A DNA stretch of 64,000 nucleotides from Lolium rigidum (taxonomy: Eukaryota; Streptophyta; Magnoliopsida; Poales; Poaceae). The notes below the pieces were generated by a model that made no database searches, was not told the origin of the DNA, and saw only the letters and a list, made by a program, of their open reading frames with translations. This document shows positions 1 to 12,355 of the stretch, piece by piece. Made by a program: the position numbers and the translations under genes. Each line of letters starts with the position of its first letter. Positions within the stretch are counted from its first letter, which is position 1. The DNA lies in NCBI RefSeq assembly GCF_022539505.1, contig NC_061514.1, positions 328,521,090 through 328,585,089 of the forward strand, in the 5' to 3' direction.

Positions 1-936
1 GATGTCGTTTAAGTAGATATGGAATAAGGAATGGAGTTCGAAGTTTTGTTCGGAGTCTCGGATGGGATCCAGGACATCACGAGGAGCTCCGGAATGGTCC
101 GGAGAATAAGATTCATATATAGGAAGTCATATTCCAAGTTTGGAAATGATCCGGTGCATTTATGGCGGGTTCTAGAAGGTTCTAGAAAAGTCCGGAAGAA
201 ATCACCATGGAAAGTGGAGTCCGGAGGGACTCCACCTTGCATGGCCAGCCAACCCTAAAGGGGAGGAGTCCAAGGTGGACTCCCCAAGGGTGGCCGGCCA
301 ACCCCCAAGGAAGGGGTGGGAGTCCCACCTTGAGTGGGATTCCCCCCTTGGGTAGGTTTTGTCCCTATGGAAGGTTTTGGTTTCGGGTCTTATTCGAAGA
401 CTTGGATACCAACACTTGGGGATTTCCACCTATATAATGAGGAGGAGAGGGAGGGGGCTGCCCACTCTTGGCCGCACCACCTAGGGCTGCCCATGGCCGG
501 CGCCCTAGCCACCCCCTCTCCCAAACCCTAGCCTCTCCTCCTCCACCACTTCTCCCGCATACGCTTAGGCGAAGCCCTGCCGGAGTTCTCCACGACCACC
601 GCCACCACGCCGTCGTGCTGTCGGGATTCCGAGGAGGATCTACTACTTCCGCTGCCCGCTGGAACGGGGAGAAGGACATCGTCATCAACACCGAACGTGT
701 GACCGAGTACGGAGGTGCTGCCCGATTGTGGCACCGTCAAGATCTTCTACGCGCTTTTGAAAGCGGCAAGTGATCGTCTACCGCAGCAACGAGAGCCTCC
801 TCTTGTAGGCTTTGGAAATCTTCAAGGGTTAGTCACGTTCATCCCCTTGTTGCTCCCATCTTCTAGATTGCATCTTGGCTTGGATTGCGTTCTCGCGGTA
901 GGAAATTTTTTGTTTTCTATGCAACGAATCCCTTCA
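1..936 (+). mobile_element. LTR, 3' part, of an element extending off the left edge (element D)
   Basis: The segment has a plant LTR layout: a TATA-like box (TATATAAT, 431-438), a GC-rich transcribed part, and an end at ...TTCA (936) exactly where the LTR of element C is cut off. Element C's other LTR continues leftward from the equivalent point, so D was inserted into it. The 5' end lies outside the window, so I cannot tell a 3' LTR from a solo LTR. The ORFs of 60-108 codons here show no recognisable domain. Confidence 0.6.
431..438 (+). promoter_or_regulatory. TATA-like box of the LTR of element D
   Basis: TATATAAT sits about 500 bases before the LTR end, a usual place for an LTR core promoter. 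It is a sequence match only. Confidence 0.35.
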
Positions 937-1794
937 GATTCCACAATAGGAACTCTACCACCAAGATCCACTAAGGAATACCACGAATTGGTGAAATTTC
1001 TCTCGGTAGAACGATAGATTGGGGTCTCCTCCACCACTCCTCAAAGTATGAGCAAGATTGATTGGGTAGGGAGAGAGATCCACTAAGTTTGAGCTCAGCA
1101 ACAATGGAGGAGAGAGAGAGAGAGAAGAGCTAAATTTGGGCTGGAGAAGAAGGGGCCTTTTTATAGGTCCCTCCAAATCCAACCGTTATGTGCTATTTTT
1201 GCCTAAGCGATACTACCGCATTTGGGAAGCGGTACTACCGCTCTGAGTTCGAATCCCCACAGAACTTGTCCACGTGGACACATTGCGGTACTACCGCTCG
1301 CGGTACCGCTTGAGGTACTGCAATAGGGTCCAGACCTTACTGGATCCAAAGCGGTACCGAAGCGGTACCAGAGCGGTACTGCCGTAACATGTTACGGTAC
1401 TTGAGCGGTACCGTGGGCGGTACTACCGCTTGTAAGCGGTACTACCGCTCAAGGTACCGTAAAGGTACCGTAACTTGTTCTGTGGGACAATCTCGTGTGC
1501 AATCCTCAGAGAGGTAGCTCAGAGCGGTACCAGTAGGGTAGCGGTACTACCGGCGGTAGTACCGCTATGGCTAAAACAGCTTTTTCCTCTTTTCCTCTCC
1601 TACCATGTTACCTCACGACACACACACAAAACCAGAAAACCTAAGATCTACGCTTCAGTCTTTCGATCATAGTGTGTTCAGCGAGGGCACCGTACACCTA
1701 CAAATCCATCAAAGATAATCTTTGTGCACGGTTAGAATTGTTCGAGTGTTGTTATCAAACACACAAAACAAGGGTTATAGATCTTGCTCTTACA
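937..1794 (-). repeat. 3' LTR of element C (truncated)
   Basis: It matches 27640-28496 almost base for base. On the minus strand it begins TGTAAGAGCAAG and is cut at 937 by element D. It contains a TATAAAAA box (complement of 1158-1165) and a dense run of GCGGTACTACCGC-type palindromes (about 1205-1570). Confidence 0.85.
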
Positions 1795-1810
1795 ATCTCC
1801 CCCCTTTTGG
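1795..1810 (-). other. Polypurine tract of element C
   Basis: The complement reads as a purine run (AAAAGGGGGGAGA) directly before the LTR start. This is the position at which plus-strand DNA synthesis of an LTR retrotransposon is primed. Confidence 0.75.
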
Positions 1811-2422
1811 TGTTTGATGACAACACACGAATTTGCAATAATTCATAGGATATTATGATAAGGTATATGGTTTGTAAGAGTAGACGAAGCTCCCCTAGAT
1901 GTGTGCATATTTAGAATATGCATTTGTATACAAATGCACACATCCTAGAGAGAAACTCCCCCTAGATTCTACAAACCAAGCATAAGTGCTAAGAAGAACA
2001 TATGGCAAGATCATATAGCACAAGCACACTATGGAGGCAAGTATAAGTGCATATAGGAGAGTTTGGGTGAAACTTTTCATACCTTTGCCTTGAGAGAAAA
2101 CCCAAACTCATAATAATAAAAGCCTCCATAGGATTGATGTAGCCAATCAAGGATAAATAGTGAAGACCATTAAGCTACGAACGATTAAGTCTTAATACAA
2201 ACCGGGGGATCGGGAGATCCACAAATAGAGTAGCGAGCACACATACGAATAAAGTTCCAAATAACTAGGGGAAGATTTGATGCCAAGGCCGAAAGAACCA
2301 AAACGAAGCACCAAGCCCTTGGCATCCCCATGCAAATTCCCTTTCCTAATAGATCAACTTCTCCCCCTTTGGCATCGAGACACCAAAAAGGGAAAAGGAG
2401 CATACTAACGTCCCAAGGGGAT
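1795..2422 (-). mobile_element. 3' internal tail of element C
   Basis: The sequence between the polypurine tract and the site of element A holds short minus-strand frames only and no recognisable domain. Bases 2418-2422 (gggat) are the left copy of the target duplication made by element A. Confidence 0.6.
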
Positions 2423-4019
2423 TGATACGTCCCAAACGTATCTATAATTTCTTATGTTCCATGCTACTTTTATGATGATACTCACATGTTTTATACAAAC
2501 TTTATGTCATTATTATGAATTTTCCGGCACTAACCTATTGACGAGATGCCGAAAAGCCAGTTGTTGTTTTCTGCTGTTTTTGGTTTCAGAAATCCTACAA
2601 AGGAAATATTCTCGGAATTGGACGAAATCAACGCCCAGGGGCCTATTTTTCCACGAAGCTTCCAGAAGACCGGAGGACTTACGAAGTGGGGCCACGAGGC
2701 GATGCCACACTAGGGCGGCGCAATCTGGCCCTTGGCCGCGCCGGCCTGTTGTGTGGGGCCCTCGTGTGGCCCCCTGACCTGCCCTTCCGCCTATTTAAAG
2801 CCTCCGTCACGAAACCCCCAGTATCGAGAGCCACGATACGGAAAACCTTCCAGAGACGCCGCCGCCGCCAATCCCATCTCGGGGGATTCAGGAGATCGCC
2901 TCCGGCACCTGCCGGAGAGGGGAATCATCTCCCGGAGGTCTCTTCATCGCCATGATCGCCTCCGGATCGATGTGTGAGTAGTCCACCCCTGGACCATGGG
3001 TCCATAGCAGTAGCTAGATGGTCGTCTTCTCCTAATTGTGCTATCATGCTCGATCTTGTGAGCTGCCTATCATGATCAAGATCGTCTATTTGTAATCCTA
3101 CATGTTGTGTTTGTTGGGATCCGATGAATATTGAATACTATGTCAAGTTGATTATCAATCTATCATATATGTTATTTATGTTCTTGCATGCTCTCCGTTG
3201 CTAGTAGAGGCTCTGGCCAAGTTGATACTTGTAACTCCAAGAGGGAGTATTTATGCTCGATAGTGGGTTCATGCCTCCATTAAATCTGGGACAGTGACGG
3301 AAAGTTCTAAGGTTGTGGATGTGTTGTTGCCACTAGGGATAAAACATCGATGCTTTGTCTAAGGATATTTGTGTTGATTACATTACGCACCATACTTAAT
3401 GCAATTGTCTGTTGTTTACAACTTAATACCGGAGGGGTTCGGATGATAACTCTGAAGGTGGACTTTTTAGGCATAGATGCATGCTTTGGATAGCGGTCTA
3501 TGTACTTTGTCGTAATGCCCCGATTAAATCTCATAGTACTCATCATGATATATGTATGTGCATTGTTATGCCTTCTTTATTTGTCAATTGCCCAATCGTA
3601 ATTCGTTCACCCAACATCTCGCTATCTTATGGGAGAGACACCACTAGTGAACTGTGGACCCCGGTCCTATTCTTTACATCTGAAATACAATCTAGTGCAA
3701 TTGTTCTTTATTGTTCTTTGCAAACAACCATCATCAACCACACTATACATCTAATCCTTTGTTTACAGCAAGCCGGTGAGATTGACAACCTCGCTGTTAC
3801 GTTGGGGAAAAGTTCTGTGATTGTGTTGTGCAGGTTCCACGTTGGCGCCGGAATTCCTGGTGTTGCGCCGCACTACATTCCGCCACCATCAACCTTCAAC
3901 GTGATTCTTGACTCCTACCTGGTTCGATTAAACCTTGGTTTCTTGCGAGGAAACTTGCTACTGTGCGCATCACACCTTCCTCTTGGGATTCCCAACGGAC
4001 GTGTCAACTACACGCATCA
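2423..4019 (+). repeat. 5' LTR of element A
   Basis: It is 1597 bp long with a TGAT...ATCA outline. A TATA-like TATTTAAA lies at 2792-2799. It matches 11704-12355 and then 21266-21738. Confidence 0.88.
2792..2799 (+). promoter_or_regulatory. TATA-like box in the LTR of element A
   Basis: TATTTAAA lies in the same context as the TATATAAA of the related LTRs of B and E, between GC-rich flanks and about 370 bases from the LTR start. Confidence 0.45.
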
Positions 4020-4029
4020 AGCAAATTTC

Positions 4030-4046
4030 TGGCGCCGTTGCCGGGG
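4030..4046 (+). other. Primer binding site (tRNA-Asp) of element A, first copy
   Basis: TGGCGCCGTTGCCGGGG is complementary to the 3' end of plant tRNA-Asp(GTC) including CCA. It starts 11 bases after the LTR end. Confidence 0.8.
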
Positions 4047-4115
4047 ACGTGAAGGAAAATTACACCACAGAGATTTCTAACTCCCACGTCAACTGCGCGC
4101 CAGCAAACAAATTTC

Positions 4116-4132
4116 TGGCGCCGTTGCCGGGG
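4116..4132 (+). other. Second identical tRNA-Asp primer binding site of element A
   Basis: The same 17 bases recur 86 bp downstream, inside a wider repeat of the surrounding sequence. Confidence 0.7.
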
Positions 4133-4357
4133 AGATCAAGACACGCTGCAAGGGGAGTCTCCACTTCCAATCTCTTTACTTTGTTTTTGTCTTGCTTTAT
4201 TTTATTTACTACTTTGTTTCCTGCACTTAAACAAAACACAAAAAAATTAGTTGCTAGCTTTACTTTATTTACTGTCTTGTTCTCCATATTAAAAACACAA
4301 AAAAAATTAGCTACTTGCATTTACTTTATCTAGTTTGCTTTATTTACTACTGTTAAA

Positions 4358-5762
4358 ATGAATACTCCTGAAAACACTAAGTTGTGTAACTTCACAAACA
4401 CAAATAATAATGATTTCCTATGCACACCTATTGCTCCACCTGCTACTACAGCAGAATTCTTTGAAATTAAACCCGCTTTCTTGAATCTTGTTATGAGAGA
4501 GCAATTTTCCGGTATTAGTTACGATGATGCTGTCTGCCCATCTTAATAATTTTGTTGAACTATGTGAAATGCAAAAGTATAAGGATGTAGATGGTGATAT
4601 TATAAAATTGAAATTGTTTCCTTTCTCATTAAGAGGAAGAGCTAAAGATTGGTTGCTATCTTTGCCTAAGAATAGTATTGATTCATGGACTAAATGTAAG
4701 GATGCTTTTATTGGTAGATATTATCCTCCCGTTAAAATTATATCTTTGAGAAGTAGCATAATGAATTTTAAGCAATTAGATAATGAACATGTTGCTCAAG
4801 CATGGGAGAGAATGAAATCTTTGGTAAAGAATTGCCCAACCCATGGACTGACTACTTGGATGATCATCCAAACCTTTTATGCAGGATTGAATTTTTCTTC
4901 GCGGAACCTATTGGATTCAGTTGCTGGAGGTACCTTTATGTCCATCACTTTGGGGGCGGCAACAAAGCTTCTTGATGATATGATGATAAATTACTCCGAA
5001 TGGCACACTTGAAAGGGCTCCACAAGGTAAGAAGGTAAATTCGTTGAAGAAACCTCCTCCTTGAGTGATAAGATTGATGTGATTATGTCTATGCTTGTGA
5101 ATGGTAGATCTAATGTTGATCCTAATAATGTTCCTTTAGCTTCATTGGTTGCCCAAGAAGAACATGTTGATGTGAACTTCATTAAAAATAATAATTTCAA
5201 CAACAATGCTTATAGGAATAATTCGGTAACAACTATAGGCCATATCCTGTCTGCTAATGGTAATAGTTATGGTAATTCTTATGGGAATTCTTACAACAAT
5301 AATAGGAGTGTACCCCCTGGTCTTGAAGCCATGCTTAAAGAATTTATTAGTACACAAACTGCTTTTAACAAATCTGTTGAGGAAAAGCTTGATAAAATCG
5401 CTATTCTTGCCTCTAGAGTTGATAGACTTGCCTCTGATGTTGATCTTTTAAAATTGAAAGTGAGGCCTAATAAGGATATTGACAATAAAATTGTTACTAC
5501 AGCAAATGCCATCCAAGTTAGAATTAATGAGAATATAAGATTAATGGCTGAATTGCGTGCTAGGTGGGATAGAGAAGAAAATGAAAAACTAGCTAAAGAG
5601 AACAATGTAGCTAAAGTTTGGACTATTACCACCACTAGTAATGATAATGATTCACATTTTGCTACACCTCCTACTATCAATGGTAAAATAATTGGTGTTG
5701 GCAATGTTTCTACTCCTAGTGCAAAGCGTGCAAAATTGCACGAAGCTGCTAAAATTGCTTGA
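4358..5762 (+). pseudogene. Athila-type gag of element A, frameshifted
   Basis: Three plus-strand frames together make one gag: 4358-4546, 4524-5012 and 5061-5762. The middle part is a Retrotrans_gag-like domain (FPFSLRGRAKDWLLSLP, then a spaced W, an AWERMKSLVKNCP block and an FYAGL block), as in Athila capsid proteins. The last part is Asn-rich, then Lys/Glu-rich with a likely coiled coil. The start at 4358 follows the leader after the second primer site and is the first long frame. The frame changes at about 4530 and 5012-5060 break it, so no full product is expected as the sequence stands. Some breaks could be sequence errors. Confidence 0.75.
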
Positions 5763-6467
5763 AACCGATAAAGCTGCTGAAATTTTTCAAAATGTTGGGG
5801 ACAATGATTCCATTGCTGTAGGTCATAATGATTTAGACTTTGATGATTGTCACATCTCTGAAGTTATAAAGTTCTTACAAAAACTTGCTAAAAGTCCCAA
5901 TGCTAGTGCTATAAATTTGGCCTTTACAAAACATATTACAAATGCTCTCATAAAAGCTAGAGAAGAGAAACTAAAACTTGAAACCTCTATTCCTAGAAAG
6001 TTAGAAGATGGTTGGGAGCCTATCATTAAGATGAGGGTCAATGATTTTGATTGTAATGCTTTATGTGATCTTGGTGCAAGTATTTCGTTATGCCTAAGAA
6101 AATTTATGATATGCTTGACTTGCCACCATTGAAGAATTGTTATTTGGATGTTAATCTTGCTGATAATGCTATAAAGAAACCTTTGGGGAGGATTGATAAT
6201 GTTCGCATTATGGTTAACAATAACCTTGTCCCCGTTTATTTTGTTGTCTTGGATATTGAATGCAATGCATCTTGTCCCATTATATTGGGAAGACCTTTCC
6301 TTCGAACTGTTGGTGCTACTATTGATATGAAGGAAGGTAATATTAAATATCAATTTCCTCTCAAGAAAGGTATGGAACACTTCCCTAGAAAGAGAATGAA
6401 GTTACCTTATGATTCTATTATTAGAACAAATTATGATGTCGATGCTTCTTCTCTTGATAATACTTGA
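5692..6467 (+). pseudogene. Aspartic protease remnant of element A
   Basis: Two overlapping frames (5692-6132 and 6090-6467) carry a retropepsin-like domain. The catalytic motif reads CDLGAS, close to the usual D-T/S-G-A, and is followed by ILGRPFLRT, the conserved C-terminal protease block. A one-base loss at about 6090 separates the two halves. The frame ends at 6467 and the hAT element starts at 6526. No reverse transcriptase follows on the far side of that insertion, so pol was probably lost before the hAT arrived. Confidence 0.7.
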
Positions 6468-6525
6468 TGCACACTTTCTGCGCCTAGCTGAAAGGCGTTA
6501 AAAAAAAGCGCTTATGGAAGACAAC

Positions 6526-9148
6526 CAAGGTTGGAAAAAGCGTAATTAAGCGTACGCCTCGGCGCGCTCAAGCGCTGGGCGACAGCACATCGTGTAGCCT
6601 TGGGCCTGAGCGGTACTCTAAGCGGGGCCATGGCTTACGCGGAGAAACGCGTGCGCCTAGGCGCGATGAATCGGAAAACAGCGGCGAGGAGGCGGTGCAA
6701 GGCAGAGCGAGGCGGCCGGAGATCGAGCTTGAGCGGTTGAAAGCACCACGGGAAGGAGGCGAGAAGATTGCGGGAGGATGGCGAGAGGATTGCGGCTAGG
6801 TCGCTGGCTATATAAGAAAGGAAAAGAGAGATCCCATTAGGTTGTCAAGCAAGACGGCGGCGGCTGGATCTGGTTCATCTTCGAATCATCTGGTCGCCTG
6901 AAGACGGAGCTTCATCTCCTTCTCTTGCCACGCCGCCGGATCAATTTTGTTTTCCTCACCGTACATATCTCCGCGCGACCAAGACCTCCTCCGCCCAGTC
7001 GCCTCCCCAATCCCCAATTCCACATCATGTCTTCACAGTGCCATTGCCCATGTTGTAGGTGAGATATTCTTCGTACTGCTCTTTCTTGTTTCTTAGCCCG
7101 CTGCTATTCTTGTGTCTTGCCCGCATGTTTGATTCCAGTGATTGCAAATTGCTCATTCAAACTCTATCCCAGTGTACGGTATTGATTTTATTCTAGTTGG
7201 ATGATGCTCCATCCACGATCTGTACTATGTATAATGTCTGCTGCGGCTATGGTTAGCTACATCCATTTTCCTTCTCTGCCAAAAAGAACAATACTTAAGA
7301 TGTTAACCCGGTAATACATTGCACATATGTGCTTATCATCCAGGATCGATGCTTATCTACCATCTCTGTTGGTTATAGCAGATAATCCCTTATCAAGCAT
7401 TAACTTCCCCTACCAAGTGCATCACTGATTTTATTCAGTTAAGTCGCACAGAGCACTATTTAGTAACTTCTAATCAATCACATGTCTCTGTGTATATCGG
7501 TGAAGCGATAATAAGACATTTCTTTAATTTTCTTTTCAAGTGACATTACCCAAACTGTCCAATATTTATTTACACAGCCATGCACTTGGGAATGATTTAT
7601 TTATGTACCAAGTCTGTATTTGGGGAAGTTTTAAATTTGATTTCTTAGGGAGTTATCTCCGTTGGCACGTGATAGCAAATGTCAGCAGATTAGGTAGAGG
7701 TAGAACATGTATATAGGGGAGAATCATTGTTGCTGGATGTGTCTGTGAAGTGTTTTGTATCTTCTTATCTAATACTGTTCCAATTTTCCTTCGCGTACTT
7801 AGGTTGAAATGTTACAAGCCAACCTTTCCTTCAGGAGATGACATTTTTTTCCTATTTAACCTGGATTGTGTGCGATAGTGCTTGCTATAGTATTCCTTAG
7901 CATGTAGATCTAAGAAAACAACAAAAGAGTCACATTGCATATACCCTGTAACTAAATTTTATTTCAAGTTAAAAGAGCAAATTTGGCTTAGAATTATTGT
8001 TTTCGAAGGAGTCTATGAGTTACTGGATATTGTTCATCTAATGATACTCACTTGCCACGGCCGCGACAATATAATGTTTAAAGTTTGATTCTGCTACAAA
8101 TCAGGGTTTAACAAACCAGTGAATGCCAGCCAATGTTGCCGAGAGACGGTCTAACTGGCCATGGATGTTAATTTAATATTTTATAGTTCAAAACTTCATA
8201 TGAAACTTATTCGAGATTATTTTTCTAATAATATAATATGATCCCATTGATCCAATTTCTTCGATTGTGCTGTAGATTTATGGCTACATGTGGTTGTGGG
8301 CTGGGTTTTTTATAGCTTGAGATAACTCCTTTTGTTGATTAGCGATGTCAACTATTGAACTATTAATGTTTATTCAATTACTTGTAGGATGTCTGAGATA
8401 ATGCAGCATTGCAAAAAGAGAATGGCATTAAGAGGATGCCAAATGATGTAGGGTGGGAGTATGGGAGTGTAGTTGATGCTTCGAACAAGAATAAGGTGAA
8501 GTGTATGCTCTGTAACATTGTGATCAATGGAGGTGTTTATCGCCTGAAGAAACATGTGGCTCATGTTGGTAATGATGTGGCAAAATGCAAGGAAAGTTCG
8601 CAGGAAGCAAAAGACAAGTGCAAGAAATCTCTTGAGGAGACATCTAAGAAGAGGAGGGAAAAGACTGCCACCGAGCTTGACTATTGATGAGGTCCCAGTG
8701 CACAAGTGTCCATTCTTGCATAGTTAAGATGAATCTTTATCCCTTTGTGTGTCATTTGGGCTTGTGTGGAATTTTTTTTTTCAAATATGATTAAAGGAAT
8801 TAAGAACTTCAGTTCTGAAGTGTGACATCTGAAATTATTATGCTATGCCATATTGGGGCTTCCTGTGATATTTTTTTATTTCTTTGTGATTACTACTTTC
8901 TTTTAAATGCGCCATCTTTATACATATTGCTTTGTGCATACTATATCTCTATTTTAACATGAAATTCTCCTCCCGACCTGCTAAATATCACTAGTTTTAA
9001 CAGTAAATTGGCATTCATAGTTGCTACATATGGCTACATTAACATGAAATTGTCCACCTCCCTTGCTATGATGCAAAACGCCTAGGCAGGCTAGGCGCTA
9101 GGCAGAGGGTCACCGCCCGCCTACCGCCTAGCGCTTTTTCCAACCTTG
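6526..9148 (+). mobile_element. Non-autonomous hAT-like DNA transposon inside element A
   Basis: Terminal inverted repeats CAAGGTTGGAAAAAGCG (6526-6542) and its complement (9132-9148) bound the element. The flanking 8-bp target sites are aagacaac (6518-6525) and gagacaac (9149-9156), matching at 7 of 8 bases. Both features fit hAT. Subterminal motifs of the cctaggcg type recur at each end. The interior encodes only a BED zinc finger (8409-8687). The catalytic and dimerisation parts of a hAT transposase were not seen. Elements A, B and E share the filled site (gggagacaaccc or gggagataaccc), so the junctions are clear. Confidence 0.85.
8409..8687 (+). pseudogene. BED zinc-finger fragment of a hAT transposase
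   Basis: A short frame of about 90 codons has the order of a BED finger: a D-x-GWEYG start, VKCMLCN (C-x2-C), GGVYRLKKHVAHV (the His), and a later Cys. It then runs into a Lys/Glu-rich stretch and stops. BED fingers lie at the N-terminus of hAT transposases and bind the transposon ends. The rest of a 600-700 residue transposase is absent. The true first exon is uncertain: an ATG at about 7027 followed by a GTGAG donor could be an upstream exon. It could encode a small DNA-binding protein, but more likely it is a deletion remnant. Confidence 0.7.
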
Positions 9149-11703
9149 GAGACAACCCATGTTTTTACTACATTACTTTGTTTTATATTTTAGTCTTGGA
9201 AATTGTTACTACTGTAGCAACCTCTCCTTATCTTTATTTTATTGCATTGTTGTGCCAAGTAAAGTCTTTGATAGTAAAGCCAATACTAGATTTGGATTAC
9301 TGCGCAGGAACAGATTTCTTGCTGTCACGAATTTGAGTAGTAGTCCCTGTAGAAAAATCAAAAACATCTGCCAATTTACGTGCGTGATCCTCAGATATGT
9401 ACGCAACTTTCATTCAATTTGGGCATTTTCATCTGAGTAAGTCCGGTGCCACTTTAAAATTCGTCTTTACGGATCGTTCTGTTTTGACAGATTCTCGCAT
9501 TTTATTTCGCATTGCCTGTTTTGCTATGTTTGATGGATTTCTTTGTTCCATTAACTTTCAGTAGCTTTGTGCAATGTCCAGAAGTGTTAAGAATGATTAT
9601 GTCACCTCTGAATATATGAATTATGCACTGACCCTCTAATGAGTTTGTTTCGAGTTTGGTGTGGAGGAAGTTTTCAAGGGTCAAGAGAGGAGGATGATAC
9701 AATATGATCAAGAAGAGTGAAGAGTCAAAGCTTGGGGATGCCCCCGTGGTTCATCCCTGCATATTTTAAGAAGACTCAAGCATCTAAGCTTGGGGATGCC
9801 CAAGGCATCCTTTCTTCATCGACAACTTATCAGGTTCCTCTAGTGAAACTATATTTTTATTCCGTCACATCTTATGTGCTTTACTTGGAGCGTCTGTTTG
9901 TTTTTATTTTTGTTTTGTTTGAATAAAATCAGATCCTATCATTGTTTTATTGGGAGAGAGACACACTCCGCTGTTTCGTATGAACACATATGTTCTTAGC
10001 TTCATCTTTAATGTTCATTGCGAAAGTTGGACTATTTCATTCATTGTTATATGGTTGGAAACGGAAAATGCTGCATGTGGTAAATGGTTTAATGTCTTGA
10101 ATAATGTGATACTTGGCAATTGTTGTGCTCATATAGATCTTGTTTAAGCTCTTGCATCATGTACCTTGTACTCATTAATGAATAACTACATAGAGCTTGT
10201 TAAAATTTGGTTTGCATGATTGATCTCTAGAGTCTAGATATTTTCTAGTTAAGGTGTTTGAACAACAAGGAGACAATGTAAAGTCTTATAATAGTTACAA
10301 TATGTTCATATGTGAGCTTTGATGCACCATTTATATTTGAGTTTGCTTCAAACAACCTTGCTAGCCTAGCCTTGTATTGAGAGGAATTCTTCTCGTGCAT
10401 CCAAATCCTTGAGCCAATAACTATGCCATTTGTGTCCACCATACCTACCTACCACATGGTATTTCTCCGCCATTCCAAAGTAAATTACTTGAGTGCTACC
10501 TTTAAAACTTCTATTCTTTGCCTTTGCAATATATAGCTCATGGGACAAATAGCCTTAAAAACTATCGTGGTGAAGAATATGTACTTATGTGTCTTATTTC
10601 TTAATAAGTTGCTTGTTGAGCGGTAACCATGTTTACGGGGACGCCATCAACTCTTTTACCTTTGTTGAATATCATGTGATTTGCTATACATGTTCGTCTT
10701 GTCTGAAGTAAGGGCGGTTCTCACAATCAAATGGTTTGAGTATGCATACTGTTAGAGAAGAACATTGGGCCGCTAACTAAAGCCATGATTCATGGTGGAA
10801 GTTTCAGTGTGGACAATTAATCCTCAATCTCTTATGAGAATATTAACTATTATTGAATGCTTATGCATTAAAGAGGAGTCCATTATCTGTTGTCTATGTT
10901 GTCCCGGTATGGATGTCTAAGTTCAGAATAATCAAAAGTGAGAAATCCAATGCGAGCTTTCTCCTTAGAACTTTGTACAGGCGGCATAGAGGTACCCCTT
11001 TGTGACACTTGGTTGAAACATATGCTATGCAATGATAATCCGTGTTAATCCAAGCTAATTAGGACAAGGTGCGGGCACTATTGGTATACTATGCATGAGG
11101 CTTGCAACTTATAGGATATCTTATACATAACACATATGCTTTATTACTACCGTTGACAAAATTGTTTCTTGTTTTCAAAATGAAAAGCTCTAGCACAAAA
11201 ATAGTAATCCATGCTTCCCTCTACGAAGGGCCTATCTTTTACTTCTTTGTTGAGTCAGTTTACCTACTTCTTTCTATCCCAGAAGCAAACACTTGTATCA
11301 ACTGTGTGCATTGATTCTTACATGTTTACCTATTGCACTTGTTATATTGCTTTGTGTTGACAATTATCCATGAGATAAATATGTTGAAGTTGAAAGCAAC
11401 CGCTGAAACTTATATCTTCCTTTGTGTTGCTTCAATGCCTTTACTTTGAATTTATTGCTTTATGAGTAACTCTTATGCAAGTCTTATTGATGCTTGTCTT
11501 GAAAGTATTATTCATGCATGAAAAGTCTTTGCTATATGATTCATTTGTTTACTCATTATCTTCATCATTGCTTCGAATCGATGCATTCATCTCATATGCT
11601 TTACAATAGTATGATCAAGATTATGATAGCATGTCACTTCAGAAATTATCTTTGTTATCGTTTACCTACTCGAGGGCGAGTAGGAACTAAGCTTGGGGAT
11701 GCT
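9149..11703 (+). mobile_element. Long non-coding 3' region of element A
   Basis: About 2.5 kb without a credible gene. It is closely similar to 16980-19542 in B and, in part, 48610-51017 in E. It holds AAGCTTGGGGATGC at 9728 and 9786, and again at 11689-11702 beside the 3' LTR, where it serves as the polypurine tract region. Its conservation among three elements suggests a cis role, such as packaging or priming. Confidence 0.75.
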
Positions 11704-12355
11704 TGATACGTCCCAAACGTACCTATAATTTCTTATGTTCCATGCTACTTTTATGATGATACTCACATGTTTTATACACACTTTATGTCATTATTATGCA
11801 TTTTCCGGCACTAACCTATTGACGAGATGCCGAAGAGCCGATTCTTTGTTCTCGCTGTTTTTGGTTTCGAAATCCTACAAAGGAAATATTCTCAGAATTG
11901 GACGAAATCAACGCCCAGGGGCCTATTTTTCCACGAAGCTTCCAGAAGACCGGAGGACTTACGAAGTGGGGCCACGAGGCGATGCCACACTAGGGCGGCG
12001 CGGTCTGGCCCTTGGCCGCGCCGGCTCGTTGTGTGGGGCCCTTGTGTGGCCCCCGACCTGCCCTTCCGCCTACTTAAAGCCTCCGTCGCGAAACCCCCGC
12101 ATCCGAGAGTCACGATACGGAAAACCTTCCGAGACGCCGCCGCCGCCAATCCCATCTCGGGGGATTCAGGAGATCGCCTCCGGCACCCTGCCGGAGAGGG
12201 GAATCATCTCCCGGAGGTCTCTTCATCGCCATGATCGCCTCCGGATCGATGTGTGAGTAGTCCACCCCTGGACCATGGGTCCATAGTAGTAGCTAGATGG
12301 TCGTCTTCTCCTAATTGTGCTATCATGCTCGATCTTGTGAGCTGCCTATCATGAT
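11704..12355 (+). repeat. 3' LTR of element A, first segment
   Basis: Matches 2423-3075 of the 5' LTR. It is interrupted at 12355 by element B. The last five bases, atgat, are the left copy of B's target duplication. Confidence 0.88.

Noticed and set aside
4030..4132. tRNA-Asp-like sequence taken as a tRNA gene
   Set aside because: Only the complement of the last 17 tRNA bases is present, in the primer-site position. There is no cloverleaf.
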